From NCBI RefSeq assembly GCF_004114425.1, contig NZ_RDQF01000020.1:1-64000 (forward strand): a stretch of DNA of 64,000 bases, given 5' to 3'. Positions 26,453 through 34,852 of this stretch are shown here, piece after piece. Below the pieces are notes generated by a model. That model had not been told where the DNA came from, did not search any database, and saw only the letters and a list, made by a program, of their open reading frames with translations. Positions within the stretch are counted from its first letter, which is position 1, and every line of letters begins with the position of its first letter. The position numbers and the translations under genes were made by a program. This stretch comes from Bradyrhizobium vignae. GTDB taxonomy: Bacteria; Pseudomonadota; Alphaproteobacteria; Rhizobiales; Xanthobacteraceae.

Positions 26453-27622
26453 TTACACGGCCGCGGTCGCCACCACCTGCGCCAGCAGCTGCTCGCGTCT
26501 TGCCTGCGAACGCTGGCCCTTCATGGTCGCGGCGAAGCGCTCGAGGATGCCCTCCTCGAACGCAGTGACGATGGTGTCATGGACGTAGCTCTTGCGGCAG
26601 ATTGCCGGCGTGTTGGAGAGCTTGTCCGCCGCGGCGCGGATCGCATCCAGCACCTGCTTCTTGCGGCCGCGCTGGCTGGTCGCCGGCGTGATCCGCGACA
26701 GCGATTCCACCACGACGGCGGACGCCATCAGCGTGCGAAAATCCTTCAGCGAGATCTTGATGCCCGCGATCTCGCGCAAGAACGCATTCACCTGCGTGGT
26801 GTTGACCGCGCGCACGATGCCGTAGGCATCGCGATACTGGAACATGCGCTTGCCCGGGACGCCCTGCAAAATGCCGATGGCGCGCACCAGCTTGGCCGCG
26901 TCGCACTCCTTGCGCACCGCCTTGCCGCCCTTGGCCTTGAAGGTCAGCACGAAGCTGTCGCCTTCCAAGATAACGTTGGACTTCAGCAGCGTGGTGGCGC
27001 CGCGGGTGCCGTTGAGGCGGGCATAGGATTCGTTACCCGGACGGATCGCGGTGCGCGCGATCAGCTCGATCACGGCCGAGAGCGCGAACTCGCGCGTCGG
27101 CTCGTCCCCCGACAGGAACGCCGAAACCTTGCGCCGGATTTTTGGCAGCGCGCCGACGAGCTTCTCCAGCCGATGCGCCTTGCGCTGCTCGCGCACCTTC
27201 TCCCAGTCGGCGTGATAGCGATATTGCAGCCGGCCCGCGGCATCGCGGCCCACGGCCTGAAGGTGCGAGTTCGGATCGGCGGAGTAGCGTACCTCGCGAT
27301 AGGCCGGCGGCACCGCCATCGCGTGCAGCCGGCGGATGGTGCGGGCATCACGGATGTGCGCGCCATTGGGACGGACGAATAAGTAGCCCTTGCCGCGCTT
27401 GATACGGCGGATGGTCAGCTCGTTCTGGTCGCCGAGCCGCAGGCCGAGTTCCTTGGCAAGCGCCTCGACCGTCGCTGCGGGCGCCGTATCGAAGACCTTC
27501 TTCGGGCTCGGGCGCCTGAAGGGCGCCGGTTTCGGCCATTGTCCAAGGGCTTTGGCGAGGGCAATGGCCGCAGGATCGGCTGAAGCGGGCCGCATCGTCC
27601 CGAGATTCTGCTGATCCATCAT
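26453..27622 (-). CDS. DNA topoisomerase IB (poxvirus-like)
   Basis: 389 residues. Relaxes supercoils through a 3'-phosphotyrosine intermediate. The catalytic pentad parts are visible: AIRPGNESYARLNGTRGATTL with the first Arg, the Lys region FKAKGGKAVRKEC, and the C-terminal Tyr in ICRKSYVHDTIV. The N-terminal small domain carries RGKGYLFVRPNG and LHAMAVPPAYREV. Bacterial IB enzymes are accessory topoisomerases found patchily, including in Rhizobiales. Alternative start three bases downstream (MMDQQ). Confidence 0.93.
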   Translation of the reverse strand: MMDQQNLGTMRPASADPAAIALAKALGQWPKPAPFRRPSPKKVFDTAPAATVEALAKELGLRLGDQNELTIRRIKRGKGYLFVRPNGAHIRDARTIRRLHAMAVPPAYREVRYSADPNSHLQAVGRDAAGRLQYRYHADWEKVREQRKAHRLEKLVGALPKIRRKVSAFLSGDEPTREFALSAVIELIARTAIRPGNESYARLNGTRGATTLLKSNVILEGDSFVLTFKAKGGKAVRKECDAAKLVRAIGILQGVPGKRMFQYRDAYGIVRAVNTTQVNAFLREIAGIKISLKDFRTLMASAVVVESLSRITPATSQRGRKKQVLDAIRAAADKLSNTPAICRKSYVHDTIVTAFEEGILERFAATMKGQRSQARREQLLAQVVATAAV

Positions 27623-28022
27623 AGTCTTATGCCTTTAGCCCTGTCTGTTATCGATCAATGCCGCTGTTCTGATTTTTGTTCCGGGGGTCTCCTTGGACCC
27701 GGGTTGGCCATTTAGGGTGTTCCGAACCGTATTGCGAGTCCCGAATCAGTGAGAGGAGGTTGCTAAATACCTCCAATGATGCATGAGGCTCCGCGCCGGG
27801 CTGTTCCGCACAAACGGGGTAAACACCCCAAAAGGCGCCCGCGGGCCTGTTTCAGATCCGCGACGGTCGCGGCAGATGGCCTTGATCCTCCGCATGGCCG
27901 GCAGCCCACCGAAGGTCCAGCTTGTGCTCCTTGTCGGGTCCGGCTAGCCCGACGCATAATCAGTCAATGATCAAGTCGGCTCGCCGATCGCTGCGTTCGG
28001 CCCGCCGTATGTGGAGGGAAGC
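27623..28022. other. intergenic region between topoisomerase IB and acs
   Basis: About 400 bases between divergent genes, so it must hold both promoters. It contains a hairpin ccgggggtctccttggacccgg near 27682-27703. I see no coding frame with a good start and no recognised riboswitch or consensus promoter strong enough to call. Confidence 0.5.
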
Positions 28023-29969
28023 ATGTCCGAGAAGATCTACGACGTCCCCGCGGAGTGGGCGAAACGCGCCTGGATCGACCAGACCAAGTACAAGGAGATG
28101 TACGCCCGCTCGATCTCGGACCCGAACGGTTTCTGGGCGGAGCAGGCCAAGCGCATCGACTGGATGAAGGCGCCGACGAAAATCGAGAACGTCTCGTTCG
28201 CCCCCGGCAACATCTCGATCAAATGGTTCGAGGACGGTGTCCTCAACGTCGCCCACAACTGCATCGATCGGCATCTGCCTGCGCGCGCCAACCAGACCGC
28301 GATCATCTGGGAAGGCGACGATCCCTCGCAGTCAAAGCACATCACCTACAAGGAGCTGCACGACGAGGTCTGCCGGATGGCCAACATCTTGCGCACCCGC
28401 AACGTCAAGAAGGGCGACCGCGTCACCATCTACCTGCCGATGATTCCCGAAGCCGCCTATGCGATGCTGGCCTGTGCACGCATCGGCGCGATCCACTCCG
28501 TGGTGTTCGCGGGCTTCTCGCCGGACAGTCTCGCCCAGCGCATCAATGACTGCCAATCCAAGGTCATCATCACCGCGGACGAAGGCCTGCGCGGCGGCAA
28601 GAAGGTGCCGCTGAAAGCCAATGTCGACGCTGCGCTCCCCAAGACGGACGGCGTCGACTGGGTCGTCGTTGTCAAACGCACCGGCGGCAAGGTCGACATG
28701 AACCCGACCCGCGACCTCTGGTACCACGAGGCGGCGGCGATGGTGACGACGGAATGCCCGCTCGAGCACATGCACGCCGAGGATCCGCTGTTCATCCTCT
28801 ACACCTCGGGCTCGACCGGCCAGCCCAAGGGCGTGCTGCACACGACGGGCGGCTATCTCGTCTATGCCGCGATGACGCATCAATACGTCTTCGACTATCA
28901 CGACGGCGACATCTACTGGTGCACCGCGGACGTCGGCTGGGTCACCGGCCACAGCTACATCCTGTACGGACCGCTGGCGAACGGGGCGACCACGCTGATG
29001 TTCGAGGGCGTACCGAACTATCCTGACAATTCGCGGTTCTGGAACGTCATCGACAAGCACAAGGTCAAGATCTTCTACACCGCGCCGACTGCGATCCGTG
29101 CACTCATGCAGGGCGGCGACGAGCCGGTGAAAAGGACCTCGCGCGCCTCGCTTCGCCTGCTCGGCTCGGTCGGCGAGCCCATCAATCCGGAAGCCTGGGA
29201 GTGGTATCACCGCGTCGTCGGCGACGACCGCTGCCCGATCGTCGACACCTGGTGGCAGACCGAAACCGGCGGCATCCTGATCACGCCGCTGCCGGGCGCG
29301 ACCAAGCTGAAGCCGGGCTCGGCGACGCAGCCGTTCTTCGGCGTGGTGCCGGAGATCGTCGACGCCGACGGCAAGGTGCTGGAAGGCGAGACCACCGGCA
29401 ATCTCTGTCTCACGCGCTCATGGCCGGGCCAGATGCGCACGGTCTACGGCGACCACGCCCGTTTCGAGCAGACCTATTTCTCGACCTACAAGGGCAAGTA
29501 TTTTACGGGCGACGGCTGCCGACGCGACGCCGACGGCTATTACTGGATCACCGGCCGCGTCGACGACGTGATCAACGTCTCCGGCCATCGCATGGGCACC
29601 GCGGAAGTCGAGAGCGCGCTGGTCGCGCATGAGAAGGTGTCGGAGGCCGCCGTGGTCGGCTTTCCGCACGACATCAAGGGTCAGGGCATCTACGCCTATG
29701 TCACTCTGATGGCCGGCGTGCAGCCGACCGACGATCTGCGGAAAGAACTCGTCACCTGGGTGCGCAAGGAGATCGGCCCGATCGCTTCGCCCGACCAGAT
29801 CCAGTTCGCGCCGGGTCTGCCCAAAACCCGCTCGGGCAAGATCATGCGGCGCATCCTGCGCAAGATCGCCGAGGACGAGCCCGGTAGCTTAGGGGACACT
29901 TCGACCCTGGCCGATCCCGCCGTGGTCGACGATCTCGTCAAGAACCGGCAGAACCGGAAATCGGCGTAA
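28023..29969 (+). CDS. acs: acetyl-CoA synthetase
   Basis: 648 residues from the ATG at 28023 (GGAGGGAAGC just before it); the GTG at 28011 lies inside the leader. Activates acetate to acetyl-CoA through acetyl-AMP. The adenylation motifs are clear: LYTSGSTGQPKGVLHTTGGY, DTWWQTETGGILITPLPG, YFTGDGCRRDADGYYWITGR and the C-terminal KTRSGKIMRRILRKIA, whose Lys is the conserved acetylation site that silences Acs. Full length. Followed by a hairpin terminator. Confidence 0.97.
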   Translation: MSEKIYDVPAEWAKRAWIDQTKYKEMYARSISDPNGFWAEQAKRIDWMKAPTKIENVSFAPGNISIKWFEDGVLNVAHNCIDRHLPARANQTAIIWEGDDPSQSKHITYKELHDEVCRMANILRTRNVKKGDRVTIYLPMIPEAAYAMLACARIGAIHSVVFAGFSPDSLAQRINDCQSKVIITADEGLRGGKKVPLKANVDAALPKTDGVDWVVVVKRTGGKVDMNPTRDLWYHEAAAMVTTECPLEHMHAEDPLFILYTSGSTGQPKGVLHTTGGYLVYAAMTHQYVFDYHDGDIYWCTADVGWVTGHSYILYGPLANGATTLMFEGVPNYPDNSRFWNVIDKHKVKIFYTAPTAIRALMQGGDEPVKRTSRASLRLLGSVGEPINPEAWEWYHRVVGDDRCPIVDTWWQTETGGILITPLPGATKLKPGSATQPFFGVVPEIVDADGKVLEGETTGNLCLTRSWPGQMRTVYGDHARFEQTYFSTYKGKYFTGDGCRRDADGYYWITGRVDDVINVSGHRMGTAEVESALVAHEKVSEAAVVGFPHDIKGQGIYAYVTLMAGVQPTDDLRKELVTWVRKEIGPIASPDQIQFAPGLPKTRSGKIMRRILRKIAEDEPGSLGDTSTLADPAVVDDLVKNRQNRKSA

Positions 29970-30037
29970 GTCATCGGGATCGTTCCGGGTGATGCGTGAG
30001 CATCGAACCGGGACCCCGCAACTCTGAACTTCATGCC

Positions 30038-30068
30038 GGGGCCACGCTTGCGTGGCCCCGTCATTTTT
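30038..30068 (+). terminator. rho-independent terminator after acs
   Basis: ggggccacgc/gcgtggcccc stem (30038-30059) with a tight loop, followed by gtcattttt. It lies about 70 bases past the acs stop and separates it from the TIR gene. Confidence 0.75.
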
Positions 30069-30164
30069 GGCCCACATCGTCGCCAATCCTGCAATGTTGC
30101 TCGCGAAGGATTCCAGGACTAACCTGAAGTTGTTATTCCAGGGCGATTATGCGAGGGCTGGTGC

Positions 30165-31478
30165 TTGGCCGATATTTTTTTCAGCTATGCCAAGGTTGAT
30201 CGCGCGCAGATCGAGCCCATCATTCATGCACTCGAAACCGAGTGGACGGTGTGGTGGGATGACGATCTTCAGATCGCACGATCCTTCAGCGAGGAGATCG
30301 AGGAAGAGCTGAATAGAGCGTCGTGCACGATCGTCGCGTGGTCGAAAGCCTCGACGAAATCCAAATACGTTCTTGATGAAGCCGGGCTCGCCAATGAGGC
30401 GGGCAAGCTCGTTCCGATCTCGCTGGACGGTGCCAAGCCTCCGCTGGGCTTCCGTGGTATTCAGACAGGCGATTTTTCGAAATGGCAAGGCGATCGCAAC
30501 GCCCCGGAGTTCATGAAGCTTCGTCAAGCAGTTCAATTGAGAGTGGGAGTTCAACCAGCTCCAACCAAGTCGACGTCATCGCCCGCCAACGAACTTCCTG
30601 GTTCGACCAGCCCCGGACCTGTCAAAGAGCGACCTGCTGGAGATGAGCCTGGGCCCTCAAAACCAGAACCGGCCGGAGGAAAGCCACGATCATTGCAGGG
30701 TTGGTTGATCGCATTGGCAATCGCAATGGCAGCAGGCGTCGCGGTCGCCGTCGTCATGCTGAATCGGCCGCCGGCAGGCCGCCCCTCCATACCTGACGTA
30801 ACTGCGACGCCGAGCCCTACGGCCACAACGGCGGAGACTGCTTTCAAGGGAGTGACGATCTACCTGCACACCAAACGTCCTCAGCAGCAGGTCGATGCGC
30901 TTCTTGCGAAGCTGCACGACGCCGGCTTTGAGCAGTTCCGCTCGGATGATAACGTCGACAACGACAACAAGCCGGACAGCGTATCGCCACGCTCGGGGGT
31001 TGATTACCGCGCGGGGGATGCGAAGAGTCTTGCGGCCGCCACCAAAGCCGCTCAGATCACCAACGAGTTGCTCGGTACCGGCATCAAGCCGCGGCCACAG
31101 ACCATGGAGGCCAACAAGCTCGGCATCTGGCTGCCTTATCGGGGCGACTACACAGCCTCTCTCGTCTTTGCCGGCGACTTCAACCGCGACCGCGACATCA
31201 GGCCGTTCGCGCGCGAGGTGGGGGCGCTGGGCTGGAAATGGCAGGAGCCCACGGCCGGGGGCGGCACCAGGAGCGAGGCAGCGGCGCGGACGTGCGAGGT
31301 GCGGTATGGATCTCCGTCCGACCGCCCGTTCGCTGAGCTGCTGGCCAAGGACATTACAGGGATCGCCGCTCCTGCTGGAGCCACACGCGTTGCGCCCGGT
31401 GGGGTGAGCGTGAAGGTCGATTCCAGTGTCGCCGCGAGCAGTCTCCAAATCTGGATCGGCTCCGGAATCTGCAAATAG
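30165..31478 (+). CDS. TIR-domain single-pass membrane protein
   Basis: 437 residues from a TTG at 30165, the only start in frame, with GCGAGGG upstream. Residues 1-125 are a TIR_2 domain: ADIFFSYAKVD, VWWDDDL at 29-35 and the helix YVLDEAG at 68-74, whose Glu72 sits where NAD-cleaving TIR domains carry the catalytic Glu. Then a Pro/Ser-rich linker (130-177), one membrane helix (about 178-200) and a 235-residue C-terminal region. The latter begins KGVTIYLHTKRPQQQVDALL and includes VDYRAGDAKSLAAATKAA, reminiscent of LytR_C-type extracytoplasmic domains. Predicted topology: TIR inside, C-terminal domains in the periplasm. The gene looks less GC-rich than its neighbours. Function unknown; an envelope-sensing signalling or immune role is inference. 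Confidence 0.8.
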   Translation: MADIFFSYAKVDRAQIEPIIHALETEWTVWWDDDLQIARSFSEEIEEELNRASCTIVAWSKASTKSKYVLDEAGLANEAGKLVPISLDGAKPPLGFRGIQTGDFSKWQGDRNAPEFMKLRQAVQLRVGVQPAPTKSTSSPANELPGSTSPGPVKERPAGDEPGPSKPEPAGGKPRSLQGWLIALAIAMAAGVAVAVVMLNRPPAGRPSIPDVTATPSPTATTAETAFKGVTIYLHTKRPQQQVDALLAKLHDAGFEQFRSDDNVDNDNKPDSVSPRSGVDYRAGDAKSLAAATKAAQITNELLGTGIKPRPQTMEANKLGIWLPYRGDYTASLVFAGDFNRDRDIRPFAREVGALGWKWQEPTAGGGTRSEAAARTCEVRYGSPSDRPFAELLAKDITGIAAPAGATRVAPGGVSVKVDSSVAASSLQIWIGSGICK

Positions 31479-31660
31479 CCGCGGGCTCCTCGGACCAGAC
31501 CGGCTCTTCCCGGCACCTCCTCGCGTAATTGTCAGAGCGGGCGGTGCCTCCCCCGCGTCTTTCCCGCCCAGTGTTGTTTTCAGGTCATTTACTTTGTTTC
31601 GAACATTTCCTTTGTTCCCCCTGCCAGCTGGCCCTCGGCGGCCGTGCGTGGAAACCATCC

Positions 31661-31680
31661 GGTTAACGGGCGCGGTTAAC
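31661..31680. repeat. direct repeat GGTTAAC upstream of the L,D-transpeptidase
   Basis: GGTTAAC occurs at 31661-31667 and 31674-31680, 13 bases apart, about 90 bases before the transpeptidase start. The repeat may be a regulator site; nothing further supports this. Confidence 0.3.
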
Positions 31681-31767
31681 AATGAGCGTGACGAGGGCTC
31701 GGCGCGGCGGCAATTGCCGGGTTTTGCGTCATTTTGGACGATTTGTTTTGGGCAAAGGGAAGCATCG

Positions 31768-32283
31768 ATGTCGATGAGGATTGCAGTGGCGCTGGCCGCC
31801 ACCATCGGGGTTGGGGTCTCGATGTCGACGGAGGCAGAGGCACGGCCGGAACTGGTGGGGGCGCATCTGGCCGACTATTCGCCGGGCACCATCGTGGTCA
31901 AGACCAGCGAGCGGCGGCTCTATCTCATCCTCGATAACGGCCATGCCGTGCGCTATCCGGTCGGCGTCGGCAAGGCCGGCAAGCAATGGGCCGGCACGAC
32001 GAAGATCGACGGCAAGTATCTCAATCCGGCCTGGGCGCCGCCCGCCGAGGTAAAGCGCGACAAGCCGAACATCCCCGACGTCATTCCGGGCGGCTCGCCG
32101 CGCAATCCGATGGGCGTTGCGGCGATGACGCTCGCCGGCGGCGAATACGCCATCCACGGCACCAACGTGCCGGGCTCGGTCGGCGGCTTCGTCTCCTATG
32201 GCTGCATCCGCATGCTGAACGACGATATCACCGATCTCTATGGTCGCGTCTCCGTCGGCACGACGGTGGTCGTGACGCGCTGA
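31768..32283 (+). CDS. L,D-transpeptidase (YkuD domain)
   Basis: 171 residues from the ATG at 31768 (AAGGGAAG upstream). Signal peptide about 1-25. The YkuD catalytic motif is complete: HGTNVPGSVGGFVSYGCIRM with His130 and Cys146. It should form 3-3 cross-links in peptidoglycan or attach proteins to it in the periplasm; single-domain enzymes of this length are common in Rhizobiales. Followed immediately by a strong terminator. It lies 290 bases after the TIR gene on the same strand. Confidence 0.93.
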   Translation: MSMRIAVALAATIGVGVSMSTEAEARPELVGAHLADYSPGTIVVKTSERRLYLILDNGHAVRYPVGVGKAGKQWAGTTKIDGKYLNPAWAPPAEVKRDKPNIPDVIPGGSPRNPMGVAAMTLAGGEYAIHGTNVPGSVGGFVSYGCIRMLNDDITDLYGRVSVGTTVVVTR

Positions 32284-32306
32284 TCGCCTGAATCGGTCGA
32301 GATGAG

Positions 32307-32336
32307 AAAGCCGCGTCTTTCGACGCGGCTTTTTTA
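32307..32336 (+). terminator. strong rho-independent terminator
   Basis: aaagccgcgtc/gacgcggcttt stem with a tttc loop, running into ttttttatt. It serves the L,D-transpeptidase gene. Because the stem is flanked by A on the other side, it can also stop the convergent nuclease gene, whose stop codon overlaps it. Confidence 0.9.
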
Positions 32337-32927
32337 TTGCCAGAAGCGCCAGCCGCGCGCGCACCAGCCGTCGCGATGGCCGCCATTGTAGCTGCGAACA
32401 AAGCCGCCGGCGAGCAACGCGGCCGAGACGTTGGCGGTGCGCTTGGTGGCGACGTCGGCGAGAAGGCGGCCGTATTTATCCTGACCGAGGTTGTAAATCA
32501 TCACGCCGCCCTGACCGAGCAGATTGCGTAGCGCATCGCTGGCGGCCTCGGCCTTGTCCAATTCATCTCGACAAGATGCTTTCATCTCGGGCGCATCGAT
32601 GCCGCGGAGACGGACGCGCGCGACGAGATCGCGCCCGTCGCGCCGATGCAGGCGCGCGAGGAACGTATCGCCGTCGATGGTGCGGACCACCTCGACCGGT
32701 TGCCTCACATCGGACCTGTCGGACTGCTGCAGGATGATCCCGGCATCGCGCGAGTGTTCGTCATCGACACGCGGAATGGGCCAGATCGTTCCCTGGCGAA
32801 GGCCGAGCACGACGGCCGTCACAACGCCAACCACGAACATCCACGGCAACAGGCCGGACAAGCGGCGGCCGAATGGCGAGCCGCTGTATGAAGGCCGGTA
32901 TGGATGGCCGGGGTCGAAGCGCGACAT
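32334..32927 (-). CDS. membrane-anchored thermonuclease-family (SNase-like) protein
   Basis: 197 residues. A membrane helix at about 26-44 (LLPWMFVVGVVTAVVLGL) is followed by a staphylococcal-nuclease domain from about 77: EVVRTIDGDTFLARL, ARVRLRGIDAPEM and DKYGRLLADV. Asp, Arg and Asp-Ala-Pro-Glu of the active site are present. The Cys of EMKASC and GWCARGW may be structural. Probably an extracytoplasmic phosphodiesterase; the substrate is unknown. Confidence 0.85.
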   Translation of the reverse strand: MSRFDPGHPYRPSYSGSPFGRRLSGLLPWMFVVGVVTAVVLGLRQGTIWPIPRVDDEHSRDAGIILQQSDRSDVRQPVEVVRTIDGDTFLARLHRRDGRDLVARVRLRGIDAPEMKASCRDELDKAEAASDALRNLLGQGGVMIYNLGQDKYGRLLADVATKRTANVSAALLAGGFVRSYNGGHRDGWCARGWRFWQ

Positions 32928-32997
32928 TCCTGCACGCTACGGCTGAGTCGAGTGAACCGGCAAGTTCACTTAAGACGAGCGCGCGTCACGCGGCGCG

Positions 32998-33198
32998 TCA
33001 AAAGTCCGAAGCGATGCCATTTCGCTCCCAATCGCCGTAGCGGGTCGGCTCCGGCCCCTTTGGTCCCTGCAGCTCCCTGGGCGCGGCTCCAGCATGCGCG
33101 GCGATGGCAGCCTGCCGGCGCGCCTCGGCTTCGGCCAGCGCGCGCTGTGCCGCCGGCGGCAGCGGCTTGCGATCGGGAACGGAGGGCTCGTCACTCAT
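32998..33198 (-). CDS. DUF1674 (SdhAF4-like) protein
   Basis: 66 residues ending in the diagnostic block GPEPTRYGDWERNGIASDF of DUF1674. The mitochondrial and alphaproteobacterial members help assemble succinate dehydrogenase by binding its flavinylated subunit. No sdh genes are in the window. The N-terminal half is Ala/Arg-rich and variable. A GAAGAG ribosome-binding site precedes the ATG. It is divergent from rsmB, a pairing seen in other Rhizobiales. Confidence 0.88.
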   Translation of the reverse strand: MSDEPSVPDRKPLPPAAQRALAEAEARRQAAIAAHAGAAPRELQGPKGPEPTRYGDWERNGIASDF

Positions 33199-33387
33199 CT
33201 CTTCGGGTTTCTAGCGCAGGATCAGGGGAAGTGCGAGGTCCAATTACGCATTGCTGAATTGGTCATTGCAGACTGCTGTCGCGAGAGGACATTCTTACAT
33301 TTGGCATATTCGCGTGTCAGAGATCGCCTTCTCAAGGCATGCGCCCTTTGCGGCGGAACTGCCGCTCGCTCAGAACCTTGCTTCCGC

Positions 33388-34734
33388 ATGCCATCTCAAC
33401 GTTTCGTCCCTCCATCCGAAGTGCCAGGTCTTGCGGCACGCCGGATTGCCGCCGACATCGTCGACGGCGTGCTGCACAAGCACCGCACGCTTGACGACCA
33501 GCTCGACGGCGGCAGCGCACATCCCGGACTGAAGACGCTGGCCGACCGCGACCGCGCGCTGATGCGGCGCCTCGTCGCCACGGTGCTGCGCCGGCTCGGC
33601 ACGCTCGGCCATGTGCTGTCCCGCCTGCTCGACAAGGGCATTCCTTCCGACGCGCCGCGCGCCCAGAGTGCGCTGTTGATCGGCGCCGCCCAGATTCTCT
33701 GGATGGACGTGCCGGATCATGCCGCGGTCGATCTTTCCGTTCGCCTCGTGCAATCCGACCGCCGCGCCGCGCGCTATGCCGGCCTCGTCAACGCCGTGCT
33801 GCGCCGCTGTGCGCGCGAGGGCAAGGCGCTGGTCGAGGAAGTCGCGACGCAATCGCTGGATCTGCCGCCGTGGCTCCTCGCGCGCTGGAGCGCGCATTAT
33901 GGCGAAGCGACCGCGCGAGAGATGGCACTGGCGCTTGGGCACGAGCCGTCGCTCGATCTGACGGTGAAGTCGGATCCCGCACAATGGGCGAGCCGTCTGC
34001 ATGGCGAGACACTGCCGACGGGAACGGTGCGGATGCTGCTGCACGGTTCGGTGACCATGCTGCCCGGCTTCGCCGAGGGACAATGGTGGGTGCAGGATGC
34101 TGCCGCCGCGCTGCCCGCCCGGCTGTTCGGCGACGTCAAAGGCAAGTCCATTGCCGATCTCTGCGCCGCCCCCGGCGGCAAGACCGCACAGCTGGCGCTA
34201 TCGGGCGCGCATGTCACGGCCGTCGACCGCTCGCCCGCGCGGGTGGCGCGTTTGCGCGAAAACCTGGCGCGACTGTCGCTCCAGGCCGAGACTGTCGTCG
34301 CTGACGCCGTGGAATGGGCCGGCCCGGCCGAGGCCTTCGACGGCGTCCTGATTGATGCGCCCTGTACCTCGACCGGCACGATCCGCCGTCATCCCGACGT
34401 GGCATGGCTGCGGCAGGAATCCGACATCGCCGCCCTGGCCTCGCTGCAGCAGCGGCTGCTACGAAAATCGGTGTCGCTGCTCAAGCCGGGCGGGACGCTG
34501 GTCTATTGCACCTGTTCGCTGGAGCCCGAGGAGGGTGAGCAGGCCGTGGCGGCGCTGCTCGCCGCCGAGCCTGCGCTTCGCCGCGTTCCGATCAAGGCGT
34601 CGGAGGTCGCGGGCCTGGACGAAATCCTCAACCGAGACGGCGATCTTCGCACCCTGCCCTGCCATCTGCCGAACGCCGATCCCAAGCTCGGCGGCCTCGA
34701 CGGATTTTTCGCGGCCCGGCTCGTTAAATCCTGA
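33388..34734 (+). CDS. rsmB: 16S rRNA (cytosine-C5)-methyltransferase RsmB
   Basis: 448 residues from the ATG at 33388; the frame is open to 33094, but that part overlaps DUF1674 on the other strand and lacks the family's N terminus. An N-terminal NusB-like domain (about 15-150, ending YAGLVNAVLRRCAREGKALV) precedes the SAM-dependent domain. DLCAAPGGKTAQLAL binds SAM; the two catalytic Cys are in DAPCTSTGTIRRHPD and YCTCSLEPEEGE. It methylates C967 of 16S rRNA (E. coli numbering). First of the rsmB / heparinase-like / purH run. Confidence 0.93.
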   Translation: MPSQRFVPPSEVPGLAARRIAADIVDGVLHKHRTLDDQLDGGSAHPGLKTLADRDRALMRRLVATVLRRLGTLGHVLSRLLDKGIPSDAPRAQSALLIGAAQILWMDVPDHAAVDLSVRLVQSDRRAARYAGLVNAVLRRCAREGKALVEEVATQSLDLPPWLLARWSAHYGEATAREMALALGHEPSLDLTVKSDPAQWASRLHGETLPTGTVRMLLHGSVTMLPGFAEGQWWVQDAAAALPARLFGDVKGKSIADLCAAPGGKTAQLALSGAHVTAVDRSPARVARLRENLARLSLQAETVVADAVEWAGPAEAFDGVLIDAPCTSTGTIRRHPDVAWLRQESDIAALASLQQRLLRKSVSLLKPGGTLVYCTCSLEPEEGEQAVAALLAAEPALRRVPIKASEVAGLDEILNRDGDLRTLPCHLPNADPKLGGLDGFFAARLVKS

Positions 34735-34852
34735 TTTTGCACTGGATTTTGCGACCACGACGCTGATTCGCGCCGTTCAAGGTGGTGTCAGACGTCCGAT
34801 TTTGGGATTAATAAGGATTCGTCACTGATCCTCTCCCCCTTCAAGGCAAGGC

